From Clostridia bacterium (GTDB lineage: Bacteria; Bacillota; DSM-521; Neomoorellales; JACIYF01), in the NCBI GenBank assembly GCA_014360065.1, contig JACIYF010000005.1, forward strand, positions 1 to 59,359: a DNA stretch of 59,359 bases. Reading direction: 5' to 3'. A model generated the notes under the pieces. The model worked only from the letters and a program-made list of their open reading frames with translations, ran no database searches and was not told the DNA's origin. The position numbers and the translations under genes were made by a program. Numbering within the stretch: position 1 is the first letter of the stretch; each line of letters begins with the position of its first letter. This document shows, piece after piece, positions 23,025 through 32,628 of the stretch.

Positions 23025-23096
23025 ACAAGTAGCTCAGTAACCAAGTGGACTAACCAAGGCAGCTAGCCAACTAAAACGGGCCAAAACATACCCGAG

Positions 23097-23981
23097 GTGT
23101 CAGGAGTGTGGCAAACCTTAACAATCAGTACTCTGGAGCAAGGACTCGTTTATGCGCCCATGGTCTTGGGCGTTTACCTGACCTTTCGGGTCCTCAACTA
23201 CGCTGACCTTTCGGTAGACGGTAGTTTACCTTTAGGGGCAGCTATAGCTGCCCACCTTATTGCTAGCGGAGCCGACCCTTGGTATGCCAGCCTATTGGCC
23301 TTCATAGGAGGAGCCGTGGCGGGTATGACAACCGGGCTGTTGCATACCCGCCTCAGGATTGCTCCCTTGCTCTCAGGTATTCTCACCATGACGGCTCTGT
23401 ATTCGGTAAACCTGAGAGTAATGGGCAAGGCTAACGTACCCCTAATAAGAGCTACCACTGTCTTTACTCAATTTGGCGAGCTGGGCTTACCCACACAAAT
23501 TGCCGTGATTGTCCTTTCCGCTATTACTTTAGCCATATTCGTGGGCTGTATTTACTGGTTTTTGCAAACAGAAATAGGTTTGGCGGTGAGGGCTACGGGC
23601 GATAACGAGAGGATGATAATTGCCCAGGGGGTAAATACCGAGACTACCAAAATAATTGCTCTTAGCATATCTAACGCCTTGGTGGCCTTTTCGGGGGCGT
23701 ACGTAGCCCAGTCCCAGGGTTTTGCCGATGTGGGCATGGGAATCGGTACTATCGTGGCTGGCTTAGCTTCGGTAATCATGGGGGAGGCATTGTTTGGTAA
23801 GTCTTCCATCTTCCGGAGCCTAATGGCGGTAATTGGAGGGTCTATTGTCTATCGCCTAATACTCGGATTGGTATTGTGGTTTGGTCTCACTCCTACTGAC
23901 CTTAAGCTAATGACCGCAATCATCGTGGTCTTAGCGTTAGCCTGGCCATCCTTTCGACACAGGGGGCATGGACAAAGTTGA
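23097..23981 (+). CDS. ABC transporter permease, branched-chain amino acid type
   Basis: 294 residues with eight or so membrane segments, of the LivH-like/TrpY family: start region GLVYAPMVLGVYLTFRVLNY, then ADLSVDGSLPLGAAIAAHL, and the conserved cytoplasmic loop GLAVRATGDNERMIIAQGVN (contact with the ATPase). GTG 23097 is used; a GTG at 23106 is an alternative. The stop overlaps the ATPase start. Confidence 0.88.
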   Translation: MSGVWQTLTISTLEQGLVYAPMVLGVYLTFRVLNYADLSVDGSLPLGAAIAAHLIASGADPWYASLLAFIGGAVAGMTTGLLHTRLRIAPLLSGILTMTALYSVNLRVMGKANVPLIRATTVFTQFGELGLPTQIAVIVLSAITLAIFVGCIYWFLQTEIGLAVRATGDNERMIIAQGVNTETTKIIALSISNALVAFSGAYVAQSQGFADVGMGIGTIVAGLASVIMGEALFGKSSIFRSLMAVIGGSIVYRLILGLVLWFGLTPTDLKLMTAIIVVLALAWPSFRHRGHGQS

Positions 23982-24781
23982 GCTATATGCTAGAGCTTCG
24001 TAATGTGGAAAAGGTATTTAACCTTAATACCCCCAATGAGAAGGTAGCGTTAAGAGATATTACCTTCAACCTTCGGCCTGGTGATTTTGTCACTATAATT
24101 GGTAGTAATGGCGCTGGCAAATCCACCCTTTTGAATGTAATTGCTGGTGTTTTTTCAGTTGAAAAGGGCTCAATTATTATAGACGGGAAGAACCTTACCA
24201 ATACGCCGGAGCACGTACGGGCTTGCCTTTTAGGCCGAGTTTTCCAGGACCCGCTTATGGGTACAGCTGCCTCCATGACTGTGGAAGAGAACTTGGCCAT
24301 TGCTCTGAGGCGTGGTGACAGGCGATCCCTTCGGATTGGCATCAAGAAGGGGGACCGGGAACTTTTTCGTGAGAGACTGGCGGTCTTGGGATTAGGGCTA
24401 GAGGGGCGCCTAAATGAAAAGGTAGGACGATTATCTGGGGGTCAGCGCCAAGCCCTTACCTTGCTTATGGCTACGCTCCGGAAACCCAAAATCTTACTTT
24501 TAGATGAACATACTGCCGCCTTGGATCCCAAGACGGCAGAAAAGGTATTGGAACTTACCAAAAGCCTTATCTCCGACCAAGGCCTGACTGCACTAATGGT
24601 CACGCACAATATGGCTCAGGCTCTTCAGGTAGGTAACCGGACGTTTATGATGGATGATGGCAAGATAGTCCTTGATCTATATGGTGCAGCTAGGAAGAAT
24701 ACCACTGTAGACGATCTGCTATCTTACTTTGAACAGTTTCGCGGCAAGAAAATGGTTAATGATCGAGTCTTATTGGCATAG
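23978..24781 (+). CDS. ABC transporter ATPase of the TrpXYZ-type importer
   Basis: 267 residues. Walker A GSNGAGKST, Q-loop VFQDPLMGTA, signature LSGGQRQALT, Walker B KILLLDEHTAALDPKT, H-loop VTHNM. The DEH in place of DEP after Walker B is usual in this subfamily. The start is TTG 23978, overlapping the permease stop (TTGA), with ATG 23987 as an alternative. It energises the importer made with the two preceding genes. No terminator is evident before 24998. Confidence 0.92.
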   Translation: MSYMLELRNVEKVFNLNTPNEKVALRDITFNLRPGDFVTIIGSNGAGKSTLLNVIAGVFSVEKGSIIIDGKNLTNTPEHVRACLLGRVFQDPLMGTAASMTVEENLAIALRRGDRRSLRIGIKKGDRELFRERLAVLGLGLEGRLNEKVGRLSGGQRQALTLLMATLRKPKILLLDEHTAALDPKTAEKVLELTKSLISDQGLTALMVTHNMAQALQVGNRTFMMDDGKIVLDLYGAARKNTTVDDLLSYFEQFRGKKMVNDRVLLA

Positions 24782-24997
24782 ATCTAGTTTCGTGGGAAAA
24801 ACCTGTCTTGTTTACAGCGGTTTCAGTAAATTGGCGCAACATTCATAAGCGGATATTGTTAAAAAAATTTCATAAGAAATCTCCCCAGCAAAGAAGGATA
24901 AAGTTCATAGATGTAGAAAGCAATTATTGCTCTTAAAATATCCGCACTCACCTTGGCATAGTTGCTGTAATAGTTTGCAACCACAGGAGGACAAGAC

Positions 24998-25750
24998 GTG
25001 GCTTTTTCTATAGCTGTAGCCGGTAAAGGCGGGACGGGCAAAACTACCATTTCCAGCTTGATGATTGGTTACCTTGTAAGGAATGGCAAGGTCCCTATCT
25101 TGGCAGTAGACGCTGATGCCAACGCAAATTTGTCAGAAGGTTTGGGGTTAGAAGTTAGGGAAACAGTGGGATCGGTATTGGCTGAATTTGAAACTAATAA
25201 GATCTCGATTCCACCAGGCATGCCTAAAGAAACCTATTTAGATTTTCGGCTTAATGAGATTCTGGTTGAGGGCAAGGGTGTAGACCTATTGGTTATGGGG
25301 CGCGGGGAGGGGTCGGGCTGTTATTGCTACCCCAATGCTGTGCTTCGGAAGTACCTAGATGATTTGTCGGGGAATTATCGTTACCTAGTGATTGATAATG
25401 AGGCAGGGATGGAGCACCTCAGTCGGAGGACAACCAGGGACATCGATGTGCTGCTGATCATCAGCGATCCTACCCTAAAGGGAATACGGACTGCGGGTCG
25501 GATCAAACAGTTGGCTACCGAACTCGACCTTAACATCAATGCGGTACAGCTAGTTGTCAATCGGGTAACTGGTGAGCTGCCGACGGAGCTTAAAGAGGAA
25601 ATCGGGAAGCAAGAACTAAGATTAATTGGGACGGTACCAGCTGATGAAAGTGTCTACCAATGCGATTTGCGGCAAAAGCCTCTTATAGGGCTTGACTGCA
25701 CGCCAGCATCGGCAGCAGTAAGGGCTATAGCTGAAGCTTTGGGTATATAA
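24998..25750 (+). CDS. cooC: CooC-type nickel-insertion ATPase
   Basis: 250 residues from GTG 24998 behind ACAGGAGG. A MinD/ParA-class ATPase: deviant Walker A AGKGGTGKTT, AVDADANANLSEGLG, and the CooC signature Cys pair GSGCYCYP that binds a metal between two monomers. It supports insertion of nickel into carbon monoxide dehydrogenase or acetyl-CoA synthase. First gene of the acs operon. The region 24782-24997 before it must contain the operon promoter but has no consensus sequence that I can name. Confidence 0.93.
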   Translation: MAFSIAVAGKGGTGKTTISSLMIGYLVRNGKVPILAVDADANANLSEGLGLEVRETVGSVLAEFETNKISIPPGMPKETYLDFRLNEILVEGKGVDLLVMGRGEGSGCYCYPNAVLRKYLDDLSGNYRYLVIDNEAGMEHLSRRTTRDIDVLLIISDPTLKGIRTAGRIKQLATELDLNINAVQLVVNRVTGELPTELKEEIGKQELRLIGTVPADESVYQCDLRQKPLIGLDCTPASAAVRAIAEALGI

Positions 25751-25845
25751 AGGAAGGGCGATTCTCAATTTAACATACTTTAAGAAAATATTCACAATAT
25801 ATGCATTCGGGCTACAATCCTAATTATAAGGAGTGAGGGTGTAGT

Positions 25846-26058
25846 ATGAGCTATACGATGGAGGAGAAGGAGCTTTTTAATGGCCAAAAGGTTAAGGTTC
25901 TAGGCGCAACCTTTGAGCCCGGCAAGCCGCTTGAGCCCCTGAGGTGGAGGCACAAGGAGCAAACGCGGGAAGAAATGCTCAAGTTTCTCGAAAGCTCACA
26001 GAGGTACTGGTACAGCAATGAATGGTATGGCAGTGAGCGCCGAAAGAACCCGGCGTAA
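25846..26058 (+). CDS. Small conserved-looking protein of the acs operon
   Basis: 70 residues from ATG 25846 behind AAGGAGTGAGGG. Charged and aromatic at the end (LESSQRYWYSNEWYGSERRK), no Cys and no membrane segment. Its place between cooC and acsD in an otherwise fully assigned operon argues for a specific role in CODH/ACS assembly or corrinoid protein function, but I do not know a name for it. A possible extra promoter, TTCACA (25791) and TACAAT (25813) 16 bases apart, stands before it. Confidence 0.7.
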   Translation: MSYTMEEKELFNGQKVKVLGATFEPGKPLEPLRWRHKEQTREEMLKFLESSQRYWYSNEWYGSERRKNPA

Positions 26059-26085
26059 GATACTAGGAGAAAGAGGTGAAATTAG

Positions 26086-27030
26086 GTGCCCCTAGAATTG
26101 AGCAAGACCGCCTATACGGGCAGAATTAGGGAGATCACTCTGGGTTCCGGCGGGTCTGCCGTGACTGTCGGAGGAGAGACTTGTTATCCGTTTTATCTGT
26201 TTGAGGGGCAAATGCCTCACCCACCCAAGATTGCCATGGAAGTCTATGATGAGGTGCCCGAAGACTGGCCTGTAGCAGCCCTTGAACCCTTTGGAGATGC
26301 CATCAACGATCCGGCTGAGTGGGCTAAGAAATGCGTTGAGGATTATAAGGCCGAGCTGATCTGTTTACAGCTGACTAGTACCGATCCCAACGGAAAGAAC
26401 CGCAGCGCTGATGAAGCGGCTGCCATCGCCAGGAAGGTGGCTGATGCCGTTAATGTTCCCTTGATCGTCTGGGGTTGCGGAAATGATGAGAAAGATAGCG
26501 AAGTGCTTCGGAAAGTGGCTGAAGCCTGCGAGGGCAAGCAGGTGATCTTGGGGCCAGTCGTAGAGGGTAACTACAAAAAAATTGGAGCAGCTGCCATCGG
26601 TTACCAACACACGGTGATTGCCTCTACTCCCATTGATATTAACCTGGGCAAGCAGCTGAATATCCTACTGGAGAATTTAGGTGTTTCCCCAGATAAGATG
26701 CTGATCGATCCTACTACCGGAGGGCTAGGTTACGGAATCGAGTATACTTACTCGGTGATGGAAAGGGAGCGCATGGCGGCGCTAACCCAGCAGGACGACA
26801 AGCTCCAGCTACCTATCATCTGTAACTTAGGAAAAGAAGTTTGGAAGAGCAAAGAAGTGAAAATTCCCGAAGCAGACGATCCCAAATTAGGTGATGTCAA
26901 GCAACGCGGAATTCTGATGGAAGCGGTAACCGCGGTGCTACTTTTAATCGCGGGTGCAGACATCTTGATTATGAGACATCCCGAAGCAATCGGGCTGGTA
27001 CGGCAGATGATCAGTGAATTAATGACTTGA
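26086..27030 (+). CDS. acsD: Corrinoid iron-sulfur protein small subunit
   Basis: 314 residues from GTG 26086. The start region ALELSKTAY-like PLELSKTAYTGRIREITLGS, then VGGETCYPFYLFEGQMPHPP, and the TIM-barrel body (ICLQLTSTDPNGKNRSADEA, LIDPTTGGLGYGIEYTYSVM) are those of AcsD/CdhD. With AcsC it forms the methyl carrier that takes the methyl group from AcsE and gives it to the A-cluster of AcsB. The cytoplasmic complex partner genes follow. Here acsD precedes the CODH gene, in contrast to other known orders. Confidence 0.95.
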   Translation: MPLELSKTAYTGRIREITLGSGGSAVTVGGETCYPFYLFEGQMPHPPKIAMEVYDEVPEDWPVAALEPFGDAINDPAEWAKKCVEDYKAELICLQLTSTDPNGKNRSADEAAAIARKVADAVNVPLIVWGCGNDEKDSEVLRKVAEACEGKQVILGPVVEGNYKKIGAAAIGYQHTVIASTPIDINLGKQLNILLENLGVSPDKMLIDPTTGGLGYGIEYTYSVMERERMAALTQQDDKLQLPIICNLGKEVWKSKEVKIPEADDPKLGDVKQRGILMEAVTAVLLLIAGADILIMRHPEAIGLVRQMISELMT

Positions 27031-27060
27031 TCGAAGGTTACTGGTGAAGGGGGTATAGAA

Positions 27061-29004
27061 ATGAGCAGCCATGAGTCCCGGAGCGTTGATCCTGCGACTT
27101 TAGAAATGTTGGAAAAGGCGGCTAGCGACGGGGTAAAAACTGCCTTTGAACGGGCGGATGATGTGCGGCCGTGCAACTTTGGATCGGAAGGGCGCTGCTG
27201 TCGTAACTGCTCCATGGGCCCCTGCCGAATCAGCAGCAAGAAGGAAGCAGAAGCTAGGGGAGTCTGCGGAGCTACGGTGGATACCATTGCTGCCAGGAAC
27301 TTTGCCCGTATGGTGGCTGCCGGTGCCGCGGCTCATTCGGATCATGGTCGAGCAGTAGCCGAAACCTTTATTGCCGCTGCGAAAGGGGAAGCTCCAGGTT
27401 ACGGCATCAAGGATGTGCAAAAGCTTTTGCAAGTAGCTTTGGACTTCGGCGTGGAGATTGGCGATCGCCCGGTAGAAGATATTGCTCTGGAAATCGGAGA
27501 GAAGGCGCTGGAGCAGTTTGGGCAGCAAGAAGGTGAGCTTGTATACGTAAAAAAGGCTCCCCTGAATCGCCAGAAGATTTGGAGGGAGCTTGGAGTAGTT
27601 CCCAGGGGCATCGACCGCGAGGTTGTAGAGTCCATGCACCGAACCCACATGGGCGTGGACCAGGATTATGAAAACATTTTGTTGCAAGCTACTCGGACGG
27701 CTCTGGCAGACGGCTGGGGCGGTTCTATGATTGCTACTGATCTGCAGGATATCATGTTTGGAACTCCAGTTCCCATCCTTGGCCGCGTAAACCTGGGAGT
27801 ACTTAAGGAAGATCAGGTCAACATAATCATCCATGGGCACGAGCCCTTGCTATCGGAAATGATAGTCTACGCTGCTCAAGATCCGGAGATGGTGGCCCTG
27901 GCTCAATCCAAGGGAGCCAAGGGCATCAATGTTGCTGGTATCTGCTGCACTGCTAATGAGATCTTGATGCGCCATGGTGTGCCGCTAGCGGGCAATTTTC
28001 TGCAGCAGGAACTGGCAATAGTTACCGGAGCAGTTGAGGCCATGGTTGTGGATGTCCAGTGCATCATGCAGTCGCTGCCTGACGTAGCCCAGTGCTATCA
28101 CACCAAGATTATTACTACCTCGCCCAAGGCTAAGATCCCCGGTGCTACCCACATCCAGTTTGACGAACACGATGCCTTGAGCTCGGCTAAGCAGATTGTC
28201 AAGGCGGCCGTGGAGAATTTCCCTAACCGGGGTGCCAACGTTAAGATTCCTAAGTATGAAGTGGATTTGGTGGCCGGGTTTAGCCATGAGACTATTGATT
28301 ATCTCCTGGGCGGTACCTTCCGGGCCTCTTATCGCCCCTTAAACGACAATATCATTAATGGCCGCATTCGAGGAATTGCCGGGGTGGTTGGGTGTAATAA
28401 CCCCCGAGTTAAGCATGATGAAATTCACACCACCTTGGTTAAAGAACTAATCAAGAACGACGTAATCGTGCTCCAGACTGGCTGCAGCGCGATGGCTTGC
28501 GCTAAGGAAGGTCTGCTCACTCCTGAGGCAGCCTCCAAATTTGCCGGAGGCGGCCTGGCGGAAGTGTGCGAGACCGTGGGCATCCCGCCAGTCCTGCATA
28601 TGGGTTCATGCGTTGACAATAGCCGCATCCTGATGGCAGCTACCGCTGTAGTTAAAGAAGGCGGATTAGGGGATGACATTAGCGATCTGCCAGCTGCTGG
28701 AGCTGCCCCTGAATGGATGAGCGAGAAGGCAGTATCGATCGGGCAGTATTTTGTTGCCTCAGGCGTTTTCACTGTATTCGGCGCTACCTGGCCTACCACA
28801 GGGAGCGAGAAAGTTACCGACCTATTGTTCAAAGGATACGAAGATATTTTCAAGGGCAAGTGGGCGTTTGAACCTGATCCTTACAAGATGGCCAAGCTCA
28901 TGCTTGACCATATCGACAAGAAGCGTAAAGCCCTCGGCATCGACAAGGCGCGCGAGCGGGTCCTTTATGACATGGCCATGCGACGCGAGCTAGATGCCGT
29001 CTAG
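27061..29004 (+). CDS. acsA: Carbon monoxide dehydrogenase catalytic subunit
   Basis: 647 residues, usual length. N-terminal cysteines for the D and B clusters: RPCNFGSEGRCCRNCSMGPC. C-cluster ligands include His in HGHEP, GICCTANEIL and Cys in LQTGCSAMACAKEG and HMGSCVDNSR. It catalyses reversible CO2 reduction to CO on a Ni-Fe-S cluster; CO goes through an internal tunnel to AcsB. ATG 27061 follows GGTGAAGGGGG. Its place next to acsB shows it is the CODH of the acetyl-CoA synthase complex and not a stand-alone CooS. Confidence 0.96.
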   Translation: MSSHESRSVDPATLEMLEKAASDGVKTAFERADDVRPCNFGSEGRCCRNCSMGPCRISSKKEAEARGVCGATVDTIAARNFARMVAAGAAAHSDHGRAVAETFIAAAKGEAPGYGIKDVQKLLQVALDFGVEIGDRPVEDIALEIGEKALEQFGQQEGELVYVKKAPLNRQKIWRELGVVPRGIDREVVESMHRTHMGVDQDYENILLQATRTALADGWGGSMIATDLQDIMFGTPVPILGRVNLGVLKEDQVNIIIHGHEPLLSEMIVYAAQDPEMVALAQSKGAKGINVAGICCTANEILMRHGVPLAGNFLQQELAIVTGAVEAMVVDVQCIMQSLPDVAQCYHTKIITTSPKAKIPGATHIQFDEHDALSSAKQIVKAAVENFPNRGANVKIPKYEVDLVAGFSHETIDYLLGGTFRASYRPLNDNIINGRIRGIAGVVGCNNPRVKHDEIHTTLVKELIKNDVIVLQTGCSAMACAKEGLLTPEAASKFAGGGLAEVCETVGIPPVLHMGSCVDNSRILMAATAVVKEGGLGDDISDLPAAGAAPEWMSEKAVSIGQYFVASGVFTVFGATWPTTGSEKVTDLLFKGYEDIFKGKWAFEPDPYKMAKLMLDHIDKKRKALGIDKARERVLYDMAMRRELDAV

Positions 29005-29032
29005 CTATGGGGAGTAGGAGGGAGGGAATGCT

Positions 29033-31237
29033 ATGTCCAAGATCATTGCTTCAGCTGCCATAAGGGGAGCCCACAAGATTGTCGATAAAGCCGAAGCCAA
29101 GTGGAAAGAAGCCATGGATAAATGGGGGGCTAAGCAAGAAGTAGGTTTCCCAAACACTGCCTACTATTTGCCTATCATTTACGGGATTTTGGGCACTCCA
29201 GTTAAGACCTTGGGTGACATGGAACCGGTCTTCAAGAAATGCCGGGATTTGCTGCCGACTCCGGTGCGGGAGACAGTTCATTTGCCCTATCTCGGCCCCA
29301 TTCTTGACGCTGGGATGGTTACTCTATGGGCAGAAGAAATGATGGAAGCCATTCGTTATCTTGAGGATCCGAGCTTTTACGTGGCGGGAGAGGAACCGGA
29401 GGAAAACCGGATTTGGCTAGGAGCGGCTGACGATATCATCCTACGTAAGCGCGGGGTAGAATTTGTGGACGGAACTGCTCCTGGTTTCGCCGCGGTGGTT
29501 GGCGCTGCTCCCGATAATGAAACTGCTGTAAAGATTGCCCAGGAACTTCAGCAGAAAAACCTTTATGTCTTTATGGCAGCCGAGCACGAGGGAAAAAGGT
29601 TTTCGGAGCAGCTAGTGCAGGAGGGTGTTCAAATTGGGTGGCCGACGCGGTTGGTACCCTTTGGGCCTGATATTTCCGCTGCTGTTTTTGCCATTGGGTT
29701 TGCCACCAGAGCGGCCATGTCTTTTGGCGGCATCAAGCCGGGCGAGTACCGCAAGATATTGATCTACAACAAGGATCGCATTTTCGCCTTCGTGTTACCT
29801 TTGGGCTTCGTAAGCGACGAATGGTATGCTAATGCAGCTGGGGCCATCAACTGGGGATTCCCAACCATTGCCGACACACCTATTCCTCAGATCCTCCCTA
29901 CCGGGGTGTGCACTTACGAGCACGTGGTTTCTAATGTTCCTCACGACCAAATTGTAGCCAAGGCCATAGAGGTTCGAGGCCTCAAAGTTACGGTTACCGA
30001 AGTTCCGGTGCCAGTGGCCTACGGACCAGCCTTTGAGGGCGAGCGTGTCCGCGGCGATGACATTTATCTTGAGTGCGGCGGTGGGCGCACCCCTGCAGTA
30101 GAGTGGTGTACCTCTAAGCGCATGGAGGAGGTCGAGGACGGAAAGATTGAAGTAATTGGGCCAGAAATCACAGACGTACCCGAGCGCTCGACTTTGCCTC
30201 TAGCCATCGTAGTAGAGGTGGCTGGCCGGCAGATGCAGGAGGATTTTGAGCCCATCCTAGAGCGCCAAATTCACCACCTTATCAACTATGCCCAAGGTGT
30301 CATGCACATAGGGCAACGCGACATTGCTTGGCTCAGAGTGAGCAAGCAGGCTGTACAGAAGGGATTCCGGTTATCTCATATTGGTTCAATCCTTCACGCC
30401 AAGTTGCACCAGGACTTTGGAGCTATCTTCGACAAATGCCAAGTTAAACTGTACACTGAGGAAAACAAGGTTAAGGAAATATTGGAAAAAGCCCGGCAGG
30501 TATACCATGCCCGGGATGCGCGGATTGAAGGTATGACTGATGAAGATACGGAGATTTACTACTCTTGTACCTTATGTCAGTCCTTTGCACCCACTCACGT
30601 ATGCATGATCAGCCCGGAAAGGACTGGTCTCTGTGGTTCGTACAACTGGATGGACTGCAAAGCCTCCTATGAGATTAATCCTACCGGCCCCAACCAGCCA
30701 GTCCATAAGGGCGAATGCCTAGACCCGCGGCTAGGCCAGTTTAAGGGCATCAATGAGTTCGTCTACAAAGCCTCGCGAGGCAAGATCGATCACTATAACC
30801 TCTACAGCATCGTTCATGACCCCATGACCACCTGCGGTTGCTGTGAGTGCATCGCGGCTATCTTGCCCATGTGCAATGGTATCATGACGGTAAACCGCGA
30901 ATACACCGGACCTACACCTTGCGGCATGAAATTCACCACCTTGGCTGGGACTATCGGCGGAGGCCTAAGTACCCCAGGCTTTTTGGGCCACAGCAAGTAC
31001 TATATTTGCCAGCGCAAGTTTATTGCTGGCGACGGAGGTCTGTTACGCCTGGTATGGATGCCCAAGATGCTCAAGGAAGAGATTAGCGAGCGCCTCTATA
31101 AGCGGTCAGAGGAACTAGGCATTCCCAACTTCCCAGACATGATAGCTGATGAGACTGTGGGGGTCACAGAAGAAGAGATTCTTCCCTTCTTACAGGAGAA
31201 GGGGCATCCTGCCCTAACTATGGATCCCATCCTATAG
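29033..31237 (+). CDS. acsB: Acetyl-CoA synthase (CODH/ACS alpha subunit)
   Basis: 734 residues. The A-cluster region has the cysteines CTLCQSFAPTHVC, TGLCGSYNWMDCKAS and the CGCCEC motif that bridges the [4Fe-4S] and the two nickel ions. The N-terminal domain that contacts the CODH and forms the CO channel is complete. It condenses CO, a methyl group from AcsCD and CoA to acetyl-CoA. ATG 29033 lies 28 bases after acsA, behind AGGAGGGAGG. Full length, with no sign of damage. Confidence 0.96.
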   Translation: MSKIIASAAIRGAHKIVDKAEAKWKEAMDKWGAKQEVGFPNTAYYLPIIYGILGTPVKTLGDMEPVFKKCRDLLPTPVRETVHLPYLGPILDAGMVTLWAEEMMEAIRYLEDPSFYVAGEEPEENRIWLGAADDIILRKRGVEFVDGTAPGFAAVVGAAPDNETAVKIAQELQQKNLYVFMAAEHEGKRFSEQLVQEGVQIGWPTRLVPFGPDISAAVFAIGFATRAAMSFGGIKPGEYRKILIYNKDRIFAFVLPLGFVSDEWYANAAGAINWGFPTIADTPIPQILPTGVCTYEHVVSNVPHDQIVAKAIEVRGLKVTVTEVPVPVAYGPAFEGERVRGDDIYLECGGGRTPAVEWCTSKRMEEVEDGKIEVIGPEITDVPERSTLPLAIVVEVAGRQMQEDFEPILERQIHHLINYAQGVMHIGQRDIAWLRVSKQAVQKGFRLSHIGSILHAKLHQDFGAIFDKCQVKLYTEENKVKEILEKARQVYHARDARIEGMTDEDTEIYYSCTLCQSFAPTHVCMISPERTGLCGSYNWMDCKASYEINPTGPNQPVHKGECLDPRLGQFKGINEFVYKASRGKIDHYNLYSIVHDPMTTCGCCECIAAILPMCNGIMTVNREYTGPTPCGMKFTTLAGTIGGGLSTPGFLGHSKYYICQRKFIAGDGGLLRLVWMPKMLKEEISERLYKRSEELGIPNFPDMIADETVGVTEEEILPFLQEKGHPALTMDPIL

Positions 31238-31265
31238 GGTTCGGAAGCGATAAGGAGGAGTGCAG

Positions 31266-32615
31266 ATGCCGCTCACAGGAATAGAGATATTTAAGTTGCT
31301 ACCCAAAACTAATTGCCGAGAATGTGGGGTGCCTACCTGCCTTGCCTTCGCCATGAATTTAGCTGCAGGCAAAGCCGAGTTGGCTTCTTGCCCCTATGTT
31401 TCCGAAGAGGCGAAGGCCAAGCTGGAAGAGTCTTCTGCCCCTCCCATCCGGCAAGTTGTCATAGGAGCCGGGGAGGGCGCCCTCAAGATCGGCGGCGAAA
31501 CGGTGATGTTTCGCCACGAAAAGCGCTTTGAGAACCCTCCCGGTATTGCAGTGTTAGTCAGCGACCTGATGGAAGAGCCCGAGATCAACGGTAGGCTAGC
31601 TAGGTTCAAGGAACTCCGGTATGAGCGGGTAGGTCTCTTGTTGAAGCCGGAGTTGGTAGCTATAAACAATGAATCAGGGAACACCGATAAGTTTGCTTCC
31701 CTGGTGCAAAAGGTAGCCTCAGAAACCGATGCGTTGCTGATATTGATGTCCGGTGACGCCGAGGCGTTAAAGCAAGCCGGAGCGGCGGTAAAGGACAAAA
31801 AGCCGGTGCTGTATGCGGCCACCAAGGATAATGTTGATGCTATGGCGGCCCTGGCCAAGGAATGGGGCTGTCCTCTGGCGGTCAAAGGGGAAGGATTAGA
31901 AGAGGTCAGCCAGCTGACCAGCAAGCTAACCGAAGCCGGCCTAAAGGACCTGATAATCGATTCCAGCCCCAGTTCGTTCCGCAAAGCCTGGGAGGATAGC
32001 ATCTTGATTCGACGCGCGGCGCTGGTAGATAAGCACCGTCCCCTAGGCTTCCCAACTATTGTCTTTGCTAACCGGCTAGCCCAAGGATTGGCTCAAGAGA
32101 CAATAGTGGCATCAGCGTTAATCGCTAAGTATGCCGGCATAGTAGTGCTATCCGATTTTCGGGGGGAGAGCTTGTTCCCGCTGCTGGTAGAACGGCTCAA
32201 TATTTACACCGATCCGCAGCGGCCGATGGCTACAACTGAGGGCATCTATGAGATCAATGGGCCAAATGAGGACTCACCGGTACTGCTTACTTCCAACTTC
32301 TCCCTAACTTACTTTATAGTCTCCGGGGAAATCGAGAATAGCCGGGTACCCAGTTGGCTTTTGGTCAAAGACACTGAGGGCCTATCGGTAATGACTGCTT
32401 GGGCAGCTGGCAAATTCTCGGCTGACACTATCGGACCCTTCGTTAAGAAATCCGGTATAGCTGATAAGGTGCGCCACCGGAAACTAGTTATCCCTGGCTA
32501 CGCTGCTGCCATCAGCGGAGAATTAGAGGAGGAACTACCCGATTGGCAGATCCTAATTGGACCGCGGGAAGCAGCCTATATTCCTGGTTACCTTAAGGGT
32601 TGGACTCCGAGCTAG
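31266..32615 (+). CDS. acsC: Corrinoid iron-sulfur protein large subunit
   Basis: 449 residues from ATG 31266 behind AAGGAGGAG. The N-terminal [4Fe-4S] motif is LPKTNCRECGVPTCLAFA with a fourth Cys in ELASCPY; the middle TIM-barrel and the C-terminal B12-binding domain (DTIGPFVKKSGIADKVRHRK, then VIPGYAAAISGELEEELPD) follow. It forms the methyl-carrier heterodimer with AcsD. A GTG six bases earlier is less well placed relative to the ribosome site. Confidence 0.95.
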   Translation: MPLTGIEIFKLLPKTNCRECGVPTCLAFAMNLAAGKAELASCPYVSEEAKAKLEESSAPPIRQVVIGAGEGALKIGGETVMFRHEKRFENPPGIAVLVSDLMEEPEINGRLARFKELRYERVGLLLKPELVAINNESGNTDKFASLVQKVASETDALLILMSGDAEALKQAGAAVKDKKPVLYAATKDNVDAMAALAKEWGCPLAVKGEGLEEVSQLTSKLTEAGLKDLIIDSSPSSFRKAWEDSILIRRAALVDKHRPLGFPTIVFANRLAQGLAQETIVASALIAKYAGIVVLSDFRGESLFPLLVERLNIYTDPQRPMATTEGIYEINGPNEDSPVLLTSNFSLTYFIVSGEIENSRVPSWLLVKDTEGLSVMTAWAAGKFSADTIGPFVKKSGIADKVRHRKLVIPGYAAAISGELEEELPDWQILIGPREAAYIPGYLKGWTPS

Positions 32616-32628
32616 AGGAGGGAGAGGT

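Noticed and set aside
24782-24997. A sigma-54 promoter (TTGGCATAGTTGCT near 24954-24967) before the acs operon
   Set aside because: The GG to GC distance is 7 bases in place of 10, so it does not fit the -24/-12 consensus.
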